Positions 1 to 7,928 of a stretch of 32,965 nucleotides of DNA are shown here, one piece after another (within the stretch, counting starts at the first letter, position 1; every line of letters begins with the position of its first letter). The position numbers and the translations under genes were made by a program. The stretch lies in the IMG/VR virus record IMGVR_UViG_3300047352_000282, positions 1-32,965 of that record; one strand, written 5' to 3'. This DNA comes from a virus. Below the pieces are notes generated by a model. It worked only from the letters and a program-made list of their open reading frames with translations, was not told where the DNA came from and ran no database searches.

Positions 1-152
1 TTCCATCGCTATAATCCAAGCGAGGAACATCGTTTTCGATTACTTCTTTGACTGATACGTTGTCGATTGAGCCTATAAAATTACTATAATTCCTAAAAGT
101 TAGGTTTGAAGAAGTTGCAGTTTTTATAAATGTTTTTGTGCCAGATGATGTA
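1..152. repeat. Terminal direct repeat, left copy
   Basis: These 152 bases recur at 32814-32965 in the same orientation with one difference (A at 26, T at 32839). The difference is synonymous in the fibre gene that runs through both copies (GTT versus GTA, valine). The simplest reading is the overlap of a circular or circularly permuted genome in which the two copies came from slightly different population members. A real terminal repeat or a repeat between two fibre genes is less likely, because joining the ends restores one fibre gene of normal length. Confidence 0.85.
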
Positions 153-544
153 AATAAATTATGCCCACCAACAAGAGCAGAAATTGTGCCAGATGTGACA
201 ACTAAATCAAATGTCACTTTATATATTTTGCCAGATGTAGTAACATTAGATTGCGTTAAGTCTCCGCTATTTGGTGTTGAATTATCTTGGCTTGCAGTTC
301 CACCACTAATTGTCCAACCACTTCCTTTTGTCCAATCACTATCCGTTGCAAAATCTCCATTCGTTACTAATTCCGTTGTGCTAACTATTTGAGCAGTCTC
401 TATCAACCCCTCACTATTTACCCTCGTTCCGCTTGATGAACGTGAGAAATCAAAGTCGCCATCGCCATTGCTTGGTTTTAACGAGTATAGCTTTCCGTTT
501 TTATATCCGCTTGGTATCTGTATTAAACTTGCCTTATCTATCAT
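1..544 (-). CDS. Tail fibre / head-spike-type fibre protein, N-terminal part (cut by window edge)
   Basis: The gene starts with ATG at 544, overlaps the stop of the upstream 50-aa gene (ATGA), and runs off the left edge still open. The 181 residues begin MIDKASLIQIPSGY and contain a GDFDFSRSSSGTRVN motif near residue 30, which matches the start of the second fibre gene at 29714-31366. The reading frame at base 1 equals that of base 32814, so it continues into the partial gene at 31762-32965. The joined product would be about 531 residues, close to the 550 of its paralogue. The role is presumably host recognition by the tail. The motifs are those of fibres that carry lectin-like C-terminal domains. 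Confidence 0.85.
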   Translation of the reverse strand, partial: MIDKASLIQIPSGYKNGKLYSLKPSNGDGDFDFSRSSSGTRVNSEGLIETAQIVSTTELVTNGDFATDSDWTKGSGWTISGGTASQDNSTPNSGDLTQSNVTTSGKIYKVTFDLVVTSGTISALVGGHNLFTSSGTKTFIKTATSSNLTFRNYSNFIGSIDNVSVKEVIENDVPRLDYSDG

Positions 545-693
545 ACTAAATCATTTAAATCGTTAATAGCACATTCTCTGTTTTCTGTTTCTCCGCCATC
601 GGCTTCTACGCGTACCACAAAGCCGTCAAATATCAGTTGTCCTTCTGATATCCGTTTAGTTTTTTTTCCGTATTGGTATCCGTAGCTATACAT
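541..693 (-). CDS. Small conserved-looking protein upstream of the fibre (50 aa)
   Basis: An ATG at 693 overlaps the stop of the preceding 90-aa gene by one base (TAATG), and its TGA overlaps the fibre start (ATGA). The gene is therefore locked into the late operon by coupling on both sides. The product starts MYSYGYQYGKKTKR, has a hydrophobic centre (LIFDGFVVRVEA) and an acidic end. No family is recognised. Its position between a short tail-region protein and the fibre suggests a fibre-associated or assembly role, but that is inference only. Too short to be found by a 60-residue cut-off. Confidence 0.6.
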   Translation of the reverse strand: MYSYGYQYGKKTKRISEGQLIFDGFVVRVEADGGETENRECAINDLNDLV

Positions 694-965
694 TATCCAA
701 ATATAGCTAAAACACTTCCAGACGATACGTTAACCCTTTTCATAAGTCCGCCATTTTTAGCAGATATAATCATACCAGCAGAAAGCGTTACCCCACTTAA
801 GGCACTTTCGGTTAATACGTTGTTATCGCTTTGGTCGGTTAGGTTAGCGAATGTAGCATCTTCGTTAACTACGAGATAAGCCACTTTGTCGGAAGCAGTA
901 AATGTAACATCTCCAGATACATATTTCTGTCCGTTTCTTGATAGTTGTAGTTCAGTTATTGTCAT
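693..965 (-). CDS. Hypothetical tail-region protein (90 aa)
   Basis: This is a small beta-rich protein (MTITELQLSRNGQKYVSGDV...) made of short alternating hydrophobic and polar strands with many Thr, Ser and Asn, as in phage structural or decoration proteins. It lies six bases downstream of the 156-aa gene and overlaps the next ORF by one base, so it is part of the connector-to-fibre stretch of the late operon. No signal peptide or membrane segment is present. The composition, with motifs such as SGVTLSAGMIISAKNGG, suggests a virion component near the fibres. The family is not recognised. Confidence 0.65.
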   Translation of the reverse strand: MTITELQLSRNGQKYVSGDVTFTASDKVAYLVVNEDATFANLTDQSDNNVLTESALSGVTLSAGMIISAKNGGLMKRVNVSSGSVLAIFG

Positions 966-971
966 TTTTTT

Positions 972-1442
972 TTATATTGGTATTTTACATCTTGCGTAGC
1001 CATATGCTGAACTTAACGACATACTAATCGCAGCTCCAGAATATAGACTATCAAATCTTTCGGTGAATGGTTGTATGCTCCAGTTCTTATTCAGTACCAA
1101 AGCTAAATCTTTGTCGGCATAAGTTGCCTTATTATAGTTCTCAAATATGCTCATTATATCTAAAGCGATTAAGCAGCACTCATTTTGCACACTAACCTCG
1201 TTAGATTCTGTGTTTATCTCAGTAACGTTGTCGCATAAGAAAATATCAAGCGAATAGTCTATTCCGTTAAACCCATTAGGAGTAATATTGACAACATCGT
1301 ATATAAGGTAGCTTCCAGTAACATCTTTTGTTAAATCTACATCCCAAATATTACCCTTTAGGATTGTGTTTATCTGAGGATGTTCTGACTTTATGCCCTC
1401 CATTATTGTCCTTATGTTCTTTATGGTTAAACTTTTCGACAT
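972..1442 (-). CDS. Probable tail-completion / neck protein (156 aa)
   Basis: A 156-residue alpha/beta protein in the position where siphovirus genomes place neck or tail-terminator proteins: portal, connector, then this gene. Features include a short N-terminal helix (IKNIRTIMEGIKSEHP), a central strand region with IFLCDNV followed by a helix carrying NECCLIALDIMSIFENY, and a strand-rich end with PFTERFDSLYSGAA. I recall similar arrangements in Bacteroidota phages, but cannot assign a named family from the sequence. The head-tail joining role is inferred from context and size. Confidence 0.6.
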   Translation of the reverse strand: MSKSLTIKNIRTIMEGIKSEHPQINTILKGNIWDVDLTKDVTGSYLIYDVVNITPNGFNGIDYSLDIFLCDNVTEINTESNEVSVQNECCLIALDIMSIFENYNKATYADKDLALVLNKNWSIQPFTERFDSLYSGAAISMSLSSAYGYARCKIPI

Positions 1443-1466
1443 ATTTCTCTAACTTCTTTTCCTTGT

Positions 1467-1970
1467 TTATAGTATAAATTGGCTTCTCCATTTAGTATCG
1501 TGTTCTGGGTGTACTACATCTAATCCACTTGGAGGAGTTTTATATAATGGGTAGCTATCCTCATTCTCCTTCAAATATAACTGCAATTTTCGTCTATAAA
1601 AATCTGCATTATCTTTGTATATACTTTTAGCTACTACTAATTCTCCTTCGCTTAGAGGAGTAAAGTTATCTCCAGACTTAGTTCCAGCTCCTTTATTTCT
1701 TAATTTATATGTTCCTATCCTTGTATACTTGTGGCATACCTCCCATTTCAAAGCATCTCTCATATATTCCTTAATAAGAGTTTCATTTAATGTAGATACA
1801 TTACCATTTTTTATTTGTGTTTGTATCTCGTCAAATAAAGCACTACCGACAATAGGTCGAATAAAAGTATTCTGGATACTATCAATTAAAGGCTTCAAAT
1901 ATCCGTCGTCTACATTATAATGCAGTACGCTATTTTCTTTAACAAAAGCTGGGCTAACTATTAAAATCAT
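1467..1970 (-). CDS. Probable head-tail connector protein (DUF6712-like, 167 aa)
   Basis: The start overlaps the end of the portal gene by four bases. The protein is mainly helical: an N-terminal segment (MILIVSPAFVKENSVLHYNVDDGYLKPLI), then LFDEIQTQIKNG, then a helix with YMRDALKWEVCHKY. This layout resembles gp6-type adaptor proteins that dock below the portal, and Bacteroidota phage proteins grouped as DUF6712. The tail end is tyrosine-rich (YRRKLQLYLKENEDSYPLY). Evidence is position, size and secondary-structure pattern, not a diagnostic motif. Confidence 0.6.
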   Translation of the reverse strand: MILIVSPAFVKENSVLHYNVDDGYLKPLIDSIQNTFIRPIVGSALFDEIQTQIKNGNVSTLNETLIKEYMRDALKWEVCHKYTRIGTYKLRNKGAGTKSGDNFTPLSEGELVVAKSIYKDNADFYRRKLQLYLKENEDSYPLYKTPPSGLDVVHPEHDTKWRSQFIL

Positions 1971-4414
1971 CTTTTTCTAACTATTACTTGTTTCCATATA
2001 TGTCGGCAATAAGGTACAGAGGTAGTTGTATCTGGTCGTCTATACCAACCACCACGAGCCAACCAAACATTAGTAACATCTGCTATGCCACTTGACTTCA
2101 TACCATTATCTAACACAGTCTGTATTTCTTGCTTTGACCATAATCTACCCATCCCCATCATATCTTGACAAAAATCTCTCGACCTTCCTCCCTCTGATAA
2201 AGCTGGTGCATCTGGTCTAAGCTCATATCTATACTTTACTTCTCTCTCTGGCAATACTATTGCATCTGCTATTCTTGCTCCTACGTCTGTTAATCCTAAA
2301 GCACTACCTTCTATAGTAATTAATTCAGCAGTTTTAAGCACATTTATAGCCCCTATAAGCTCCTCAAATTCTAATCCTAACAAAGTAGCTAACTCAACCG
2401 ACGTCATTAAAGGATTGTTCTTTAAAGCGTTTAATACTTCTTGCGTTGTTTCTTGTTCGTCAGTAGCGAATTCAATAGGGCTACCATCTGTATCAAAATT
2501 AATATTGAAACTATCTATTACCTCGTAATCTTTCTGCAATACTCCTATATTTTTGAATAAGTGGCTTATGTTTTCGTCTTTAGAAAAGCTACTGCAAGAA
2601 CACATCTTACCAGCATCTATCTGCTTTAGCTTTCTCTGAGCCCAAGCAATCCCCTCATCGCCTCCCCAAGCTAACCAAGCTAAACGACCACATCCGTCTC
2701 CTAACTTTTTCTTTGAGTTCTTTCTATGTCTCTCAAAAGCTGCCATACGAGCTATCGTATCTCGGCTTATTTTATCTCTTTTAGCTAATTGGTTGGCTCT
2801 TTTTTTCCCAGTTGCCTCTAAGCAAGAACCCCAACCATTTTTCTCAGCCCAATTTAAAGCAGTTTGTGCGTTTCTACTTGCTGCCTTTGGATAATCGTTA
2901 TAGGTATCAAATTTTGTTATATGGTTAAACCCCTCTAAATTCTTGTCATTAATCTCTGAATGAGATGAGCAAGGCATATACCAAGTCTTTCCGTCTATAT
3001 CGTGTTCGTGATACCCTTCGCAACCTATTTGCTGAGCTACACTCTCTGCCTCTTCTATTGTATCAAATAAAGGCTTTCCGTCCTTTACAATTTTAGCAAG
3101 TTCTTTAGACATTTTTTCTGGTACGCAATTAGGTACTAAAACTCCATTTAATACTTTCATACCTATCATTTCGTATCCATCCCAACAAGGGTTGTCATCA
3201 AACTTATTACACCCACAATCCTCAGACATACCTACTGGCTCTTCAATAGCTTCCTTTAGTTCTAACCCAGTTTGGTCAGTAATAAGCTCTCTAATTTCCT
3301 CTTTGTCAAGGTTAGCTAAGATAATATCAGAAGTTAAATCAATAGCGTCTATCGGTTTAAGTGGTATAATCTCAATATCTGTTCTTTGTATCTCGTAAAA
3401 AGCTAATTTCTTTATAGTTCTAAGCAGCGTATTTTGTCTTTCTGCTATATAAGTATTTGTAAATATCTCATACGCTAAGTCAAGCTCGTTTCTTGCTCCT
3501 AATTGTCCCTCCTCTTTTACTCCAAACAAGATAGGGTTAGTAACTCTATGACCAATAAAGATAGATTCTTTAACCCTTTTGGACATTTCTACATATCTTT
3601 CGTGTAGGTCATTACCATTAAGACTTGTTATTTCACTTGAATTGTCTTTAGCTGGGCTAAATAAGTGTACTATTTTAGTGCCAGTAGCCTTACCAAATTT
3701 CTCTTGAAATGCTTTCTCAAATTTCTCTGCTTCCTCTTTGGTTTCTGGTACTCCGTTATTATGTTGTATTAACGTACCACCTACAAAGCCATTCTCTACC
3801 TCATTAAGCCAGTAATCGCCAATTTGTACATCTGTTTTAATCTCAGCAAGTGACCCTACATAAACTGGCAAAGGATAATATTTAAGGTTTGGTCTATAAT
3901 CAACGTGATAAATAACACCCCTTTTCTGTTCTGCATCTCTTGGATTATATCTCTCTAAATACTGAATACTTGGCTTAGAGTTTTTTGTGCCTTTGTCAGT
4001 AATCCAATCATCTGCGTATTGTATACTTCCGTCTAATCCTACTCTAATATTAGCAAAGTCAATATGGTGGTATTGGTTTCCTACCTTAGTTCTAATAACC
4101 TCAATAGCATAGCCGTTAAATATCTCATAATCAAGCGACAAACTCTTCATCAAAGAAGTCCAGTCTTGGTCTATATTAGCTTGGCTTAGCCATTTTTTAG
4201 TTTCTAAATCCTCTCCCTCTAATCCATTGCCTACAGTATAGCCTACCTTACCATTAATGATAGCGTTGTGTGTGCTACTATCGTTGTATAGGTCTATTAG
4301 CTCGTAAGGGTACATATTATCTGCACCAAACCAAACTATATTCTTATTCTTTTTCTCTAAAAACTTAGGTACTTCTTGTGAAGCAAACTCCGTTACTATT
4401 GGAAACTTATTCAT
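1967..4414 (-). CDS. Portal protein with large C-terminal multi-domain extension (815 aa)
   Basis: Residues 1 to about 390 look like a portal: YPYELIDLYNDSSTHNAII near residue 36, then ADDWITDKGTK and a helical stem with QLGARNELDLAYEIF. The rest is unusual for a portal. There is a Cys-rich linker (DCGCN, about 395), a small module with AESVAQQIGCEGYHEHD (434-485), and a module with YPKAASRNAQTALNWAEK and LAWLAWGGDEGIAWAQRKL (495-600), seen in other Bacteroidota phage structural proteins. A winged-helix-like stretch (650-718) and a C-terminal domain with SRDFCQDM and PYCRHIW follow; the Cys and His residues could bind metal. It overlaps its neighbours on both sides, and transcription reaches it after the capsid gene. 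The portal call is firm; the roles of the extension are unknown. Confidence 0.85.
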   Translation of the reverse strand: MNKFPIVTEFASQEVPKFLEKKNKNIVWFGADNMYPYELIDLYNDSSTHNAIINGKVGYTVGNGLEGEDLETKKWLSQANIDQDWTSLMKSLSLDYEIFNGYAIEVIRTKVGNQYHHIDFANIRVGLDGSIQYADDWITDKGTKNSKPSIQYLERYNPRDAEQKRGVIYHVDYRPNLKYYPLPVYVGSLAEIKTDVQIGDYWLNEVENGFVGGTLIQHNNGVPETKEEAEKFEKAFQEKFGKATGTKIVHLFSPAKDNSSEITSLNGNDLHERYVEMSKRVKESIFIGHRVTNPILFGVKEEGQLGARNELDLAYEIFTNTYIAERQNTLLRTIKKLAFYEIQRTDIEIIPLKPIDAIDLTSDIILANLDKEEIRELITDQTGLELKEAIEEPVGMSEDCGCNKFDDNPCWDGYEMIGMKVLNGVLVPNCVPEKMSKELAKIVKDGKPLFDTIEEAESVAQQIGCEGYHEHDIDGKTWYMPCSSHSEINDKNLEGFNHITKFDTYNDYPKAASRNAQTALNWAEKNGWGSCLEATGKKRANQLAKRDKISRDTIARMAAFERHRKNSKKKLGDGCGRLAWLAWGGDEGIAWAQRKLKQIDAGKMCSCSSFSKDENISHLFKNIGVLQKDYEVIDSFNINFDTDGSPIEFATDEQETTQEVLNALKNNPLMTSVELATLLGLEFEELIGAINVLKTAELITIEGSALGLTDVGARIADAIVLPEREVKYRYELRPDAPALSEGGRSRDFCQDMMGMGRLWSKQEIQTVLDNGMKSSGIADVTNVWLARGGWYRRPDTTTSVPYCRHIWKQVIVRKR

Positions 4415-4769
4415 ATATGTAAGTATTTTGTTCGTCTGTGTACGAATATACGACTTCTTGTGGTTGTTTCAATCTTAATATGCCTCTGTGTATCTCAATT
4501 CCCTCTGTTCCTCCTATTGTAGTGGCATTTATTATCTTATACGGATAATCTCCGTTATTAGGTAGCTCTATTGTGGCGTTAGGTAAATCTTGAGTTCCCT
4601 CAACTAACGTAAATTTAACATACCTATTATTCACTTCTGCTGGAGCTGCTAAAGTAGCGTTTACTTCATACTCAGCACTTTGAATAGACATAGTGTAGTA
4701 AGTGTTCTCAACCTCGTTAGAAATGTTGCAATAAACGTAATTTGTTGTTTCTTTTTCTATTATGTCCAT
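4407..4769 (-). CDS. Hypothetical structural protein (120 aa)
   Basis: A beta-rich, acidic 120-residue protein with a segment NRYVKFTLVEGTQDLPNATI and another NNGDYPYKIINATTIGG, the kind of repeated strand pattern common in virion proteins. It lies just after a strong terminator that follows the tail-tube-like gene and overlaps the portal start by eight bases (TATGAATAA). It is therefore expressed with the portal, possibly from a promoter or read-through in the 4770-4841 gap. No family is recognised. A virion or connector-assembly role is inferred from context. Confidence 0.6.
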   Translation of the reverse strand: MDIIEKETTNYVYCNISNEVENTYYTMSIQSAEYEVNATLAAPAEVNNRYVKFTLVEGTQDLPNATIELPNNGDYPYKIINATTIGGTEGIEIHRGILRLKQPQEVVYSYTDEQNTYIYE

Positions 4770-4780
4770 TTTTGGTATTT

Positions 4781-4812
4781 AAAAAAAGCCCACCCCTATT
4801 ACGAAGTGGGCT
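4781..4812 (-). terminator. Rho-independent terminator after the tail-tube-like gene
   Basis: Read on the minus strand, a perfect 7-bp stem AGCCCAC/GTGGGCT (4812-4806 with 4793-4787) and a 12-base loop are followed by a run of seven U. It lies 30 bases after the stop of the 169-aa gene and about 12 bases before the start of the 120-aa gene. It would lower expression of portal and fibres relative to capsid and tail tube, which matches the high copy number needed for the latter. Confidence 0.85.
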
Positions 4813-4841
4813 ATGATGTTTCTATTTAGAGTTAGATTCTC

Positions 4842-5351
4842 TTATAAAGGTAACGTTACAGTTACTATTGGCATAGGCTCTGGCTCTTGTGCTTGGAAAG
4901 AAAGGCTATAACCATTTCTATCTCCTAAAGCAGTTCCAGTTCCGTTGTCGCCAGAAACTAATCTCACTCCGTTAGTTTCTCCCATTAGCCAGTAAGTACC
5001 ATTATTATCTTTAATAATTATACTCATCTTAGCTCGTGCTATCATTTTAACCTCATTACGCTTAGCTTTCTCCATTTTATTGAGAACATAAGTCGCAGTC
5101 TGGTCAAAGAAGCTACTTCCATTTGCATCATTTACAGTTGGGTTATCATTCATTACAGACGCAGCTCCTTGAGCATTAGTACATTCAAACTTATGATAAG
5201 TCAGTCCAGTACCACTCAAAGCAGTTACTTCTCCACTTCCATCGTTAGTAGCAGCAAAGTCTGTCGGCATATTTGCTATCCAGAACTCAGCTACTCCACC
5301 GATTGAATCATTACACCCTACCTCAAAGCCATTTAAAATATTACAAGACAT
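4842..5351 (-). CDS. Probable major tail tube protein (169 aa)
   Basis: A 169-residue, strand-rich protein directly downstream of the major capsid gene (23 bases) and directly upstream of a terminator, the pattern of an abundantly made virion protein. Visible segments are NGFEVGCNDSIGGVAEFWIA at the start, a middle helix-like LNKMEKAKRNEVKMIARAK, and IIIKDNNGTYWLMGETNGV, which resembles the strand-loop part of tail-tube proteins in Bacteroidota siphoviruses. The size suits a tube monomer. A capsid decoration protein is the main alternative. Confidence 0.65.
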   Translation of the reverse strand: MSCNILNGFEVGCNDSIGGVAEFWIANMPTDFAATNDGSGEVTALSGTGLTYHKFECTNAQGAASVMNDNPTVNDANGSSFFDQTATYVLNKMEKAKRNEVKMIARAKMSIIIKDNNGTYWLMGETNGVRLVSGDNGTGTALGDRNGYSLSFQAQEPEPMPIVTVTLPL

Positions 5352-5373
5352 ATCTTTTTTCTATTTTAAAGGG

Positions 5374-6309
5374 TTAGGCTAATGTAAATTCAACTATCTC
5401 GTCTGGGTATGCTACTTGTAAACCTCTCTTAAATTTAACTCGGTAGTAAACCTTGTCATCTTTCTTGTCGTACCACATATCAAACTCTTCGTCATCTCCT
5501 TGTAAGTCGAATCCTAAGAAGAAGTTTTCTTTAGTACCTAAGAACATTCTGTTAGTTCCGTCAAGACCAGCAACACCTACCAACTGAACGTTTTTACCAG
5601 CGATTGAAGTCTCGTAGTTAGCCCAATCAGTAGCGTTTACGTGGTATAGGTTTTTAGCATTCAAAGTATCTACATACTTATCGAAAGTATCTTGTCCTAC
5701 GAATAATACTTGGTTAGCAGCAGACTTAACTTTAGCTGGTCGTGCATTACAGATATCAGTAATCAATCCGTCAATGTTACCAGAAGCACCAGCAGTAATT
5801 GCAGTAGCAGAAGAAGTATTACCATCTACGGCAGTACCAGCAGCGTCAATAATCTTATTAAGACCATCGTATCTGTTAATATAAACGTTAGCAGAAGTAG
5901 TATCTCCTTGCCAGTCAGCAACCTCGTTATGCTCCATAATTGTTTTAATTACAGACTCAGCAACCTCAGCTTCAAAAGCCATATCCTCAGTTTCACCATT
6001 TCCAGCTCTAAGCAAGATTTGAGTGTACTTAGGGATAAGGTCTTTCATACAAAAACCAGAGAAGTAAGTAATTTGACCTACTGTTAGGTTTCTGTCAGAG
6101 AAAGTAACATCACCAGAAGCACTTACTGCACAACCAGAACCATCTTGTGGGAATGCACTAACTGCTAATAGATGCAAAGCATCAGTTTTCTTTACTCCAG
6201 ATTGAAGTGTGAAGTAGTCACTTGACGTTTTCTCAAAATATAATCTTGAGATTAAGTCTGTCGATTGTTCGTTAACGTAATTCGTTAAACTTGATACATC
6301 AAAACTCAT
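5374..6309 (-). CDS. Major capsid protein (HK97-fold type, 311 aa)
   Basis: A 311-residue protein immediately after the protease/scaffold gene (13 bases), the standard position for the shell protein. It has an N-terminal arm (SLTNYVNEQSTDLISRLYFE), a long spine-helix-like stretch (EDMAFEAEVAESVIKTIMEH, residues about 108-127), a glycine- and alanine-rich loop (TAITAGASGNIDGLI), a P-domain-like NQVLFVGQDTFDKYVDTL and a strand-rich end (YYRVKFKRGLQVAYPDEIVE). These match the order of elements in HK97-fold capsids of Bacteroidota phages. The codon third positions look conservative, consistent with high expression. Confidence 0.85.
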   Translation of the reverse strand: MSFDVSSLTNYVNEQSTDLISRLYFEKTSSDYFTLQSGVKKTDALHLLAVSAFPQDGSGCAVSASGDVTFSDRNLTVGQITYFSGFCMKDLIPKYTQILLRAGNGETEDMAFEAEVAESVIKTIMEHNEVADWQGDTTSANVYINRYDGLNKIIDAAGTAVDGNTSSATAITAGASGNIDGLITDICNARPAKVKSAANQVLFVGQDTFDKYVDTLNAKNLYHVNATDWANYETSIAGKNVQLVGVAGLDGTNRMFLGTKENFFLGFDLQGDDEEFDMWYDKKDDKVYYRVKFKRGLQVAYPDEIVEFTLA

Positions 6310-6322
6310 TTTTCTATTTTAT

Positions 6323-7471
6323 TTATTTATTTGCTCTTATAATAGCACCCATTTGAGCAGCTCTTTCAGCTCTTGTTAGTGCTTTAAATTCTTGTGGCTT
6401 AGAAGATGTTGACGGCTCAGCCTTAACAATCTCTTCTAAATCCTCTCCTACTTTGTTGAGTGTAGCAGAAAACTCATTTTTTAACTCGTCTTTAGCATTC
6501 TTAACCTCAGCTAATTCAGCTTTAAGGCTTTCGTTCTCAGACTTAACAAGGTCTAAAGAAGCAGTAAAAGCCTCAGCATATTTTGCCATTGCTTTCTCAA
6601 TAAGGTCGTTAAGCATTTCTGAGTTAAACTCATTGTCATACATTTCCTCTTCCTCTTCTTTTTTCTCTTGGTCAGCAGCAGCTTCAATATTAACTACTAA
6701 TCCTCCAGCAGTTTCAATTAAAGTACCATCTGATAACTCGTGAATACCATCTGGAGCAGCAACCTCACCTTCTGGCATAACCACTACTAAAGCAGTTCCA
6801 TCAGCTAATTCGCCTTCCCATTTAACAATAGTTCCATCAACTAAAGTAGCTTCTGCGAAGTTATCCTCCGTAGTCTCTTCTACCTCAGCATCTGCGAACA
6901 CAGATTTTAAAGTGCTTATAACACTTTCTAAGTTTAATTTATTCATCTTTTTAAATTTATACGGCTCTAAGTCAAATACACCCTCAACGCTAAACCCTTT
7001 TAAAATACCTTCCTCTTTAACCTTTGCCCAAGCGTCGTCATTCTCTACTTTAGCAGCGATAAACCAAGTTCCGTCTGCTACATTCTCAAAACCAGAGGGA
7101 GCTGAAATGCCTAACTCTGCATCAGTTATAAAGGATTGATAAATATATACTCCATCAAGTATCTTAAAAGCGTTATGCTCTTCGTTAAATACGTTATGCT
7201 TATTCTCTTTGAATAGCTTTTGTACAAGTGCTTTGATTGTTTCTTTTTTGAAGATAGCGTAATATTCGCCTCTCTCATCTCTACGATAAATAGGTAAGTC
7301 TGGAATCATAGCTGCTCCCATTACAATACGCTTATCCTCGTTAATTACCTCAAATTTATGTGGAGCAAATGCTTGGTAGTTTAGTCCTATTGCTGGTCTG
7401 TCTACTAAAGCTATCGCTTGAAGTCCTTCGACCTCGTCAGTAAGTTTAAATTCGATAAAAGGTAAGTCCAT
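6323..7471 (-). CDS. Capsid maturation protease fused to scaffold (XkdF-like, 382 aa)
   Basis: Residues 1 to about 170 resemble XkdF/S78-like prohead proteases: ALVDRPAIGLNYQAF at the start, a candidate catalytic His in NVFNEEHN (about residue 98) and a candidate Ser in GFSVEGVFDLEP. A central strand module has repeated DGT turns (LVDGTIVKWEGELADGTALV, then LSDGTLIETAGG). The C-terminal third is a Glu/Lys-rich coiled coil (EEEEEMYDNEF, LVKSENESLKAELAEVKN), as expected for a scaffold delta-domain. An in-frame ATG at 6946 could start a separate scaffold product, as in phages with nested protease/scaffold genes. It precedes the capsid gene by 13 bases. Confidence 0.8.
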   Translation of the reverse strand: MDLPFIEFKLTDEVEGLQAIALVDRPAIGLNYQAFAPHKFEVINEDKRIVMGAAMIPDLPIYRRDERGEYYAIFKKETIKALVQKLFKENKHNVFNEEHNAFKILDGVYIYQSFITDAELGISAPSGFENVADGTWFIAAKVENDDAWAKVKEEGILKGFSVEGVFDLEPYKFKKMNKLNLESVISTLKSVFADAEVEETTEDNFAEATLVDGTIVKWEGELADGTALVVVMPEGEVAAPDGIHELSDGTLIETAGGLVVNIEAAADQEKKEEEEEMYDNEFNSEMLNDLIEKAMAKYAEAFTASLDLVKSENESLKAELAEVKNAKDELKNEFSATLNKVGEDLEEIVKAEPSTSSKPQEFKALTRAERAAQMGAIIRANK

Positions 7472-7485
7472 CTACTTATATATAC
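7468..7485 (-). promoter_or_regulatory. Conserved leader adjoining the protease start codon
   Basis: On the minus strand the bases GTATATATAAGTAG lead straight into ATGG of the protease gene. The same 18-base block with one change lies at 14480-14497 in front of the 419-aa tail gene. No Shine-Dalgarno sequence is present at either site, so this AT-rich block may be the ribosome-binding or translation-enhancing element. Both copies sit just downstream of a small-gene cassette. Confidence 0.5.
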
Positions 7486-7513
7486 CCTACGAGCTAAAAA
7501 TAGGAAATTGCAG

Positions 7514-7550
7514 TATATAGTCCTTTTTATATATAGTCCACTATTTGTCC
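7514..7550 (-). repeat. Short direct repeats upstream of the capsid operon
   Basis: The minus strand has GGACTATATA twice, 16 bases apart (7539-7530 and 7523-7514), and a third weaker copy GGACAAATAG (7550-7541). They lie between a terminator and the protease gene, where a late promoter or activator site for the capsid operon would be expected. No clear TAnnTTTG box is present, so a phage-encoded or modified factor could be used. Function is inferred. Confidence 0.4.
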
Positions 7551-7581
7551 AAAAAAAAACCCTCACATTTCTGCAAGGGCT
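7551..7581 (-). terminator. Rho-independent terminator after the 88-aa cassette gene
   Basis: On the minus strand the RNA stem CCCUUGCA/UGUGAGGG (with two G-U pairs) closes a GAAA tetraloop and is followed by nine U. It ends the single-gene unit that begins at the promoter near 7898-7928. Confidence 0.85.
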
Positions 7582-7602
7582 ATGATTGTTTTAGGTTTAT
7601 AG

Positions 7603-7869
7603 TTATGTGTAGCTTATATACCCATCACAAGTACCTACTAAGTCAATACCCTTGAGAGATAAGCACCACATTTTAAAGTTATACTCTTCGCAATCTTCAT
7701 AGCAATCGTAAATTAATCCTTTTTGGTATAATGAAGATACTACTCCAGCTATTGACTTTGTCTTAACGTAATCACTCGTAAACTCAGAGTATCCATCTTC
7801 TGAATTGAATTCTTTTACTTCGTTTAAAACTAAAAGCTCTTTTTCGGTTAAATTAATTGTGTTGTTCAT
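7603..7869 (-). CDS. Small winged-helix-like protein, moron-type cassette (88 aa)
   Basis: The product begins MNNTINLTEKELLVLNEVKEF and has a helix-turn-helix-like stretch (SDYVKTKSIAGVVSSLYQKG) followed by a short hairpin and LSLKGIDLVG, the pattern of MarR-like winged-helix proteins. It has its own promoter (7898-7928), a leader ending CACAATAACAAAAATG and its own terminator. It is thus a separate transcription unit set between tape measure and protease genes. A DNA-binding regulator or host-takeover factor is plausible. Four cysteines (CYEDCE, WCL, TCD) are notable but form no standard zinc motif. Confidence 0.75.
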   Translation of the reverse strand: MNNTINLTEKELLVLNEVKEFNSEDGYSEFTSDYVKTKSIAGVVSSLYQKGLIYDCYEDCEEYNFKMWCLSLKGIDLVGTCDGYISYT

Positions 7870-7897
7870 TTTTGTTATTGTGTTTGTTATTGTACTA

Positions 7898-7928
7898 CAA
7901 ATATATACACAATTATTTAATTACAAAA
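7898..7928 (-). promoter_or_regulatory. Bacteroidota-type promoter of the 88-aa cassette gene
   Basis: On the minus strand: -33 TTTTG (7928-7924), 18-base spacer, -7 TATATTTG (7905-7898), then a 28-base leader to the ATG at 7869. The -7 box and spacer length equal those at 23942-23972, and the leader CAACAAACACAATAACAAA pattern is shared with 14750-14780. Confidence 0.8.

Noticed and set aside
1-152. Real direct terminal repeats of the packaged DNA
   Set aside because: A repeat ending at arbitrary points inside a fibre gene, with a mismatch, is better explained by assembly overlap; packaging repeats should be identical and usually lie near the terminase.
5710-6743. Plus-strand open frames opposite capsid and protease genes
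   Set aside because: Serine-rich mirror translations of conserved minus-strand genes.
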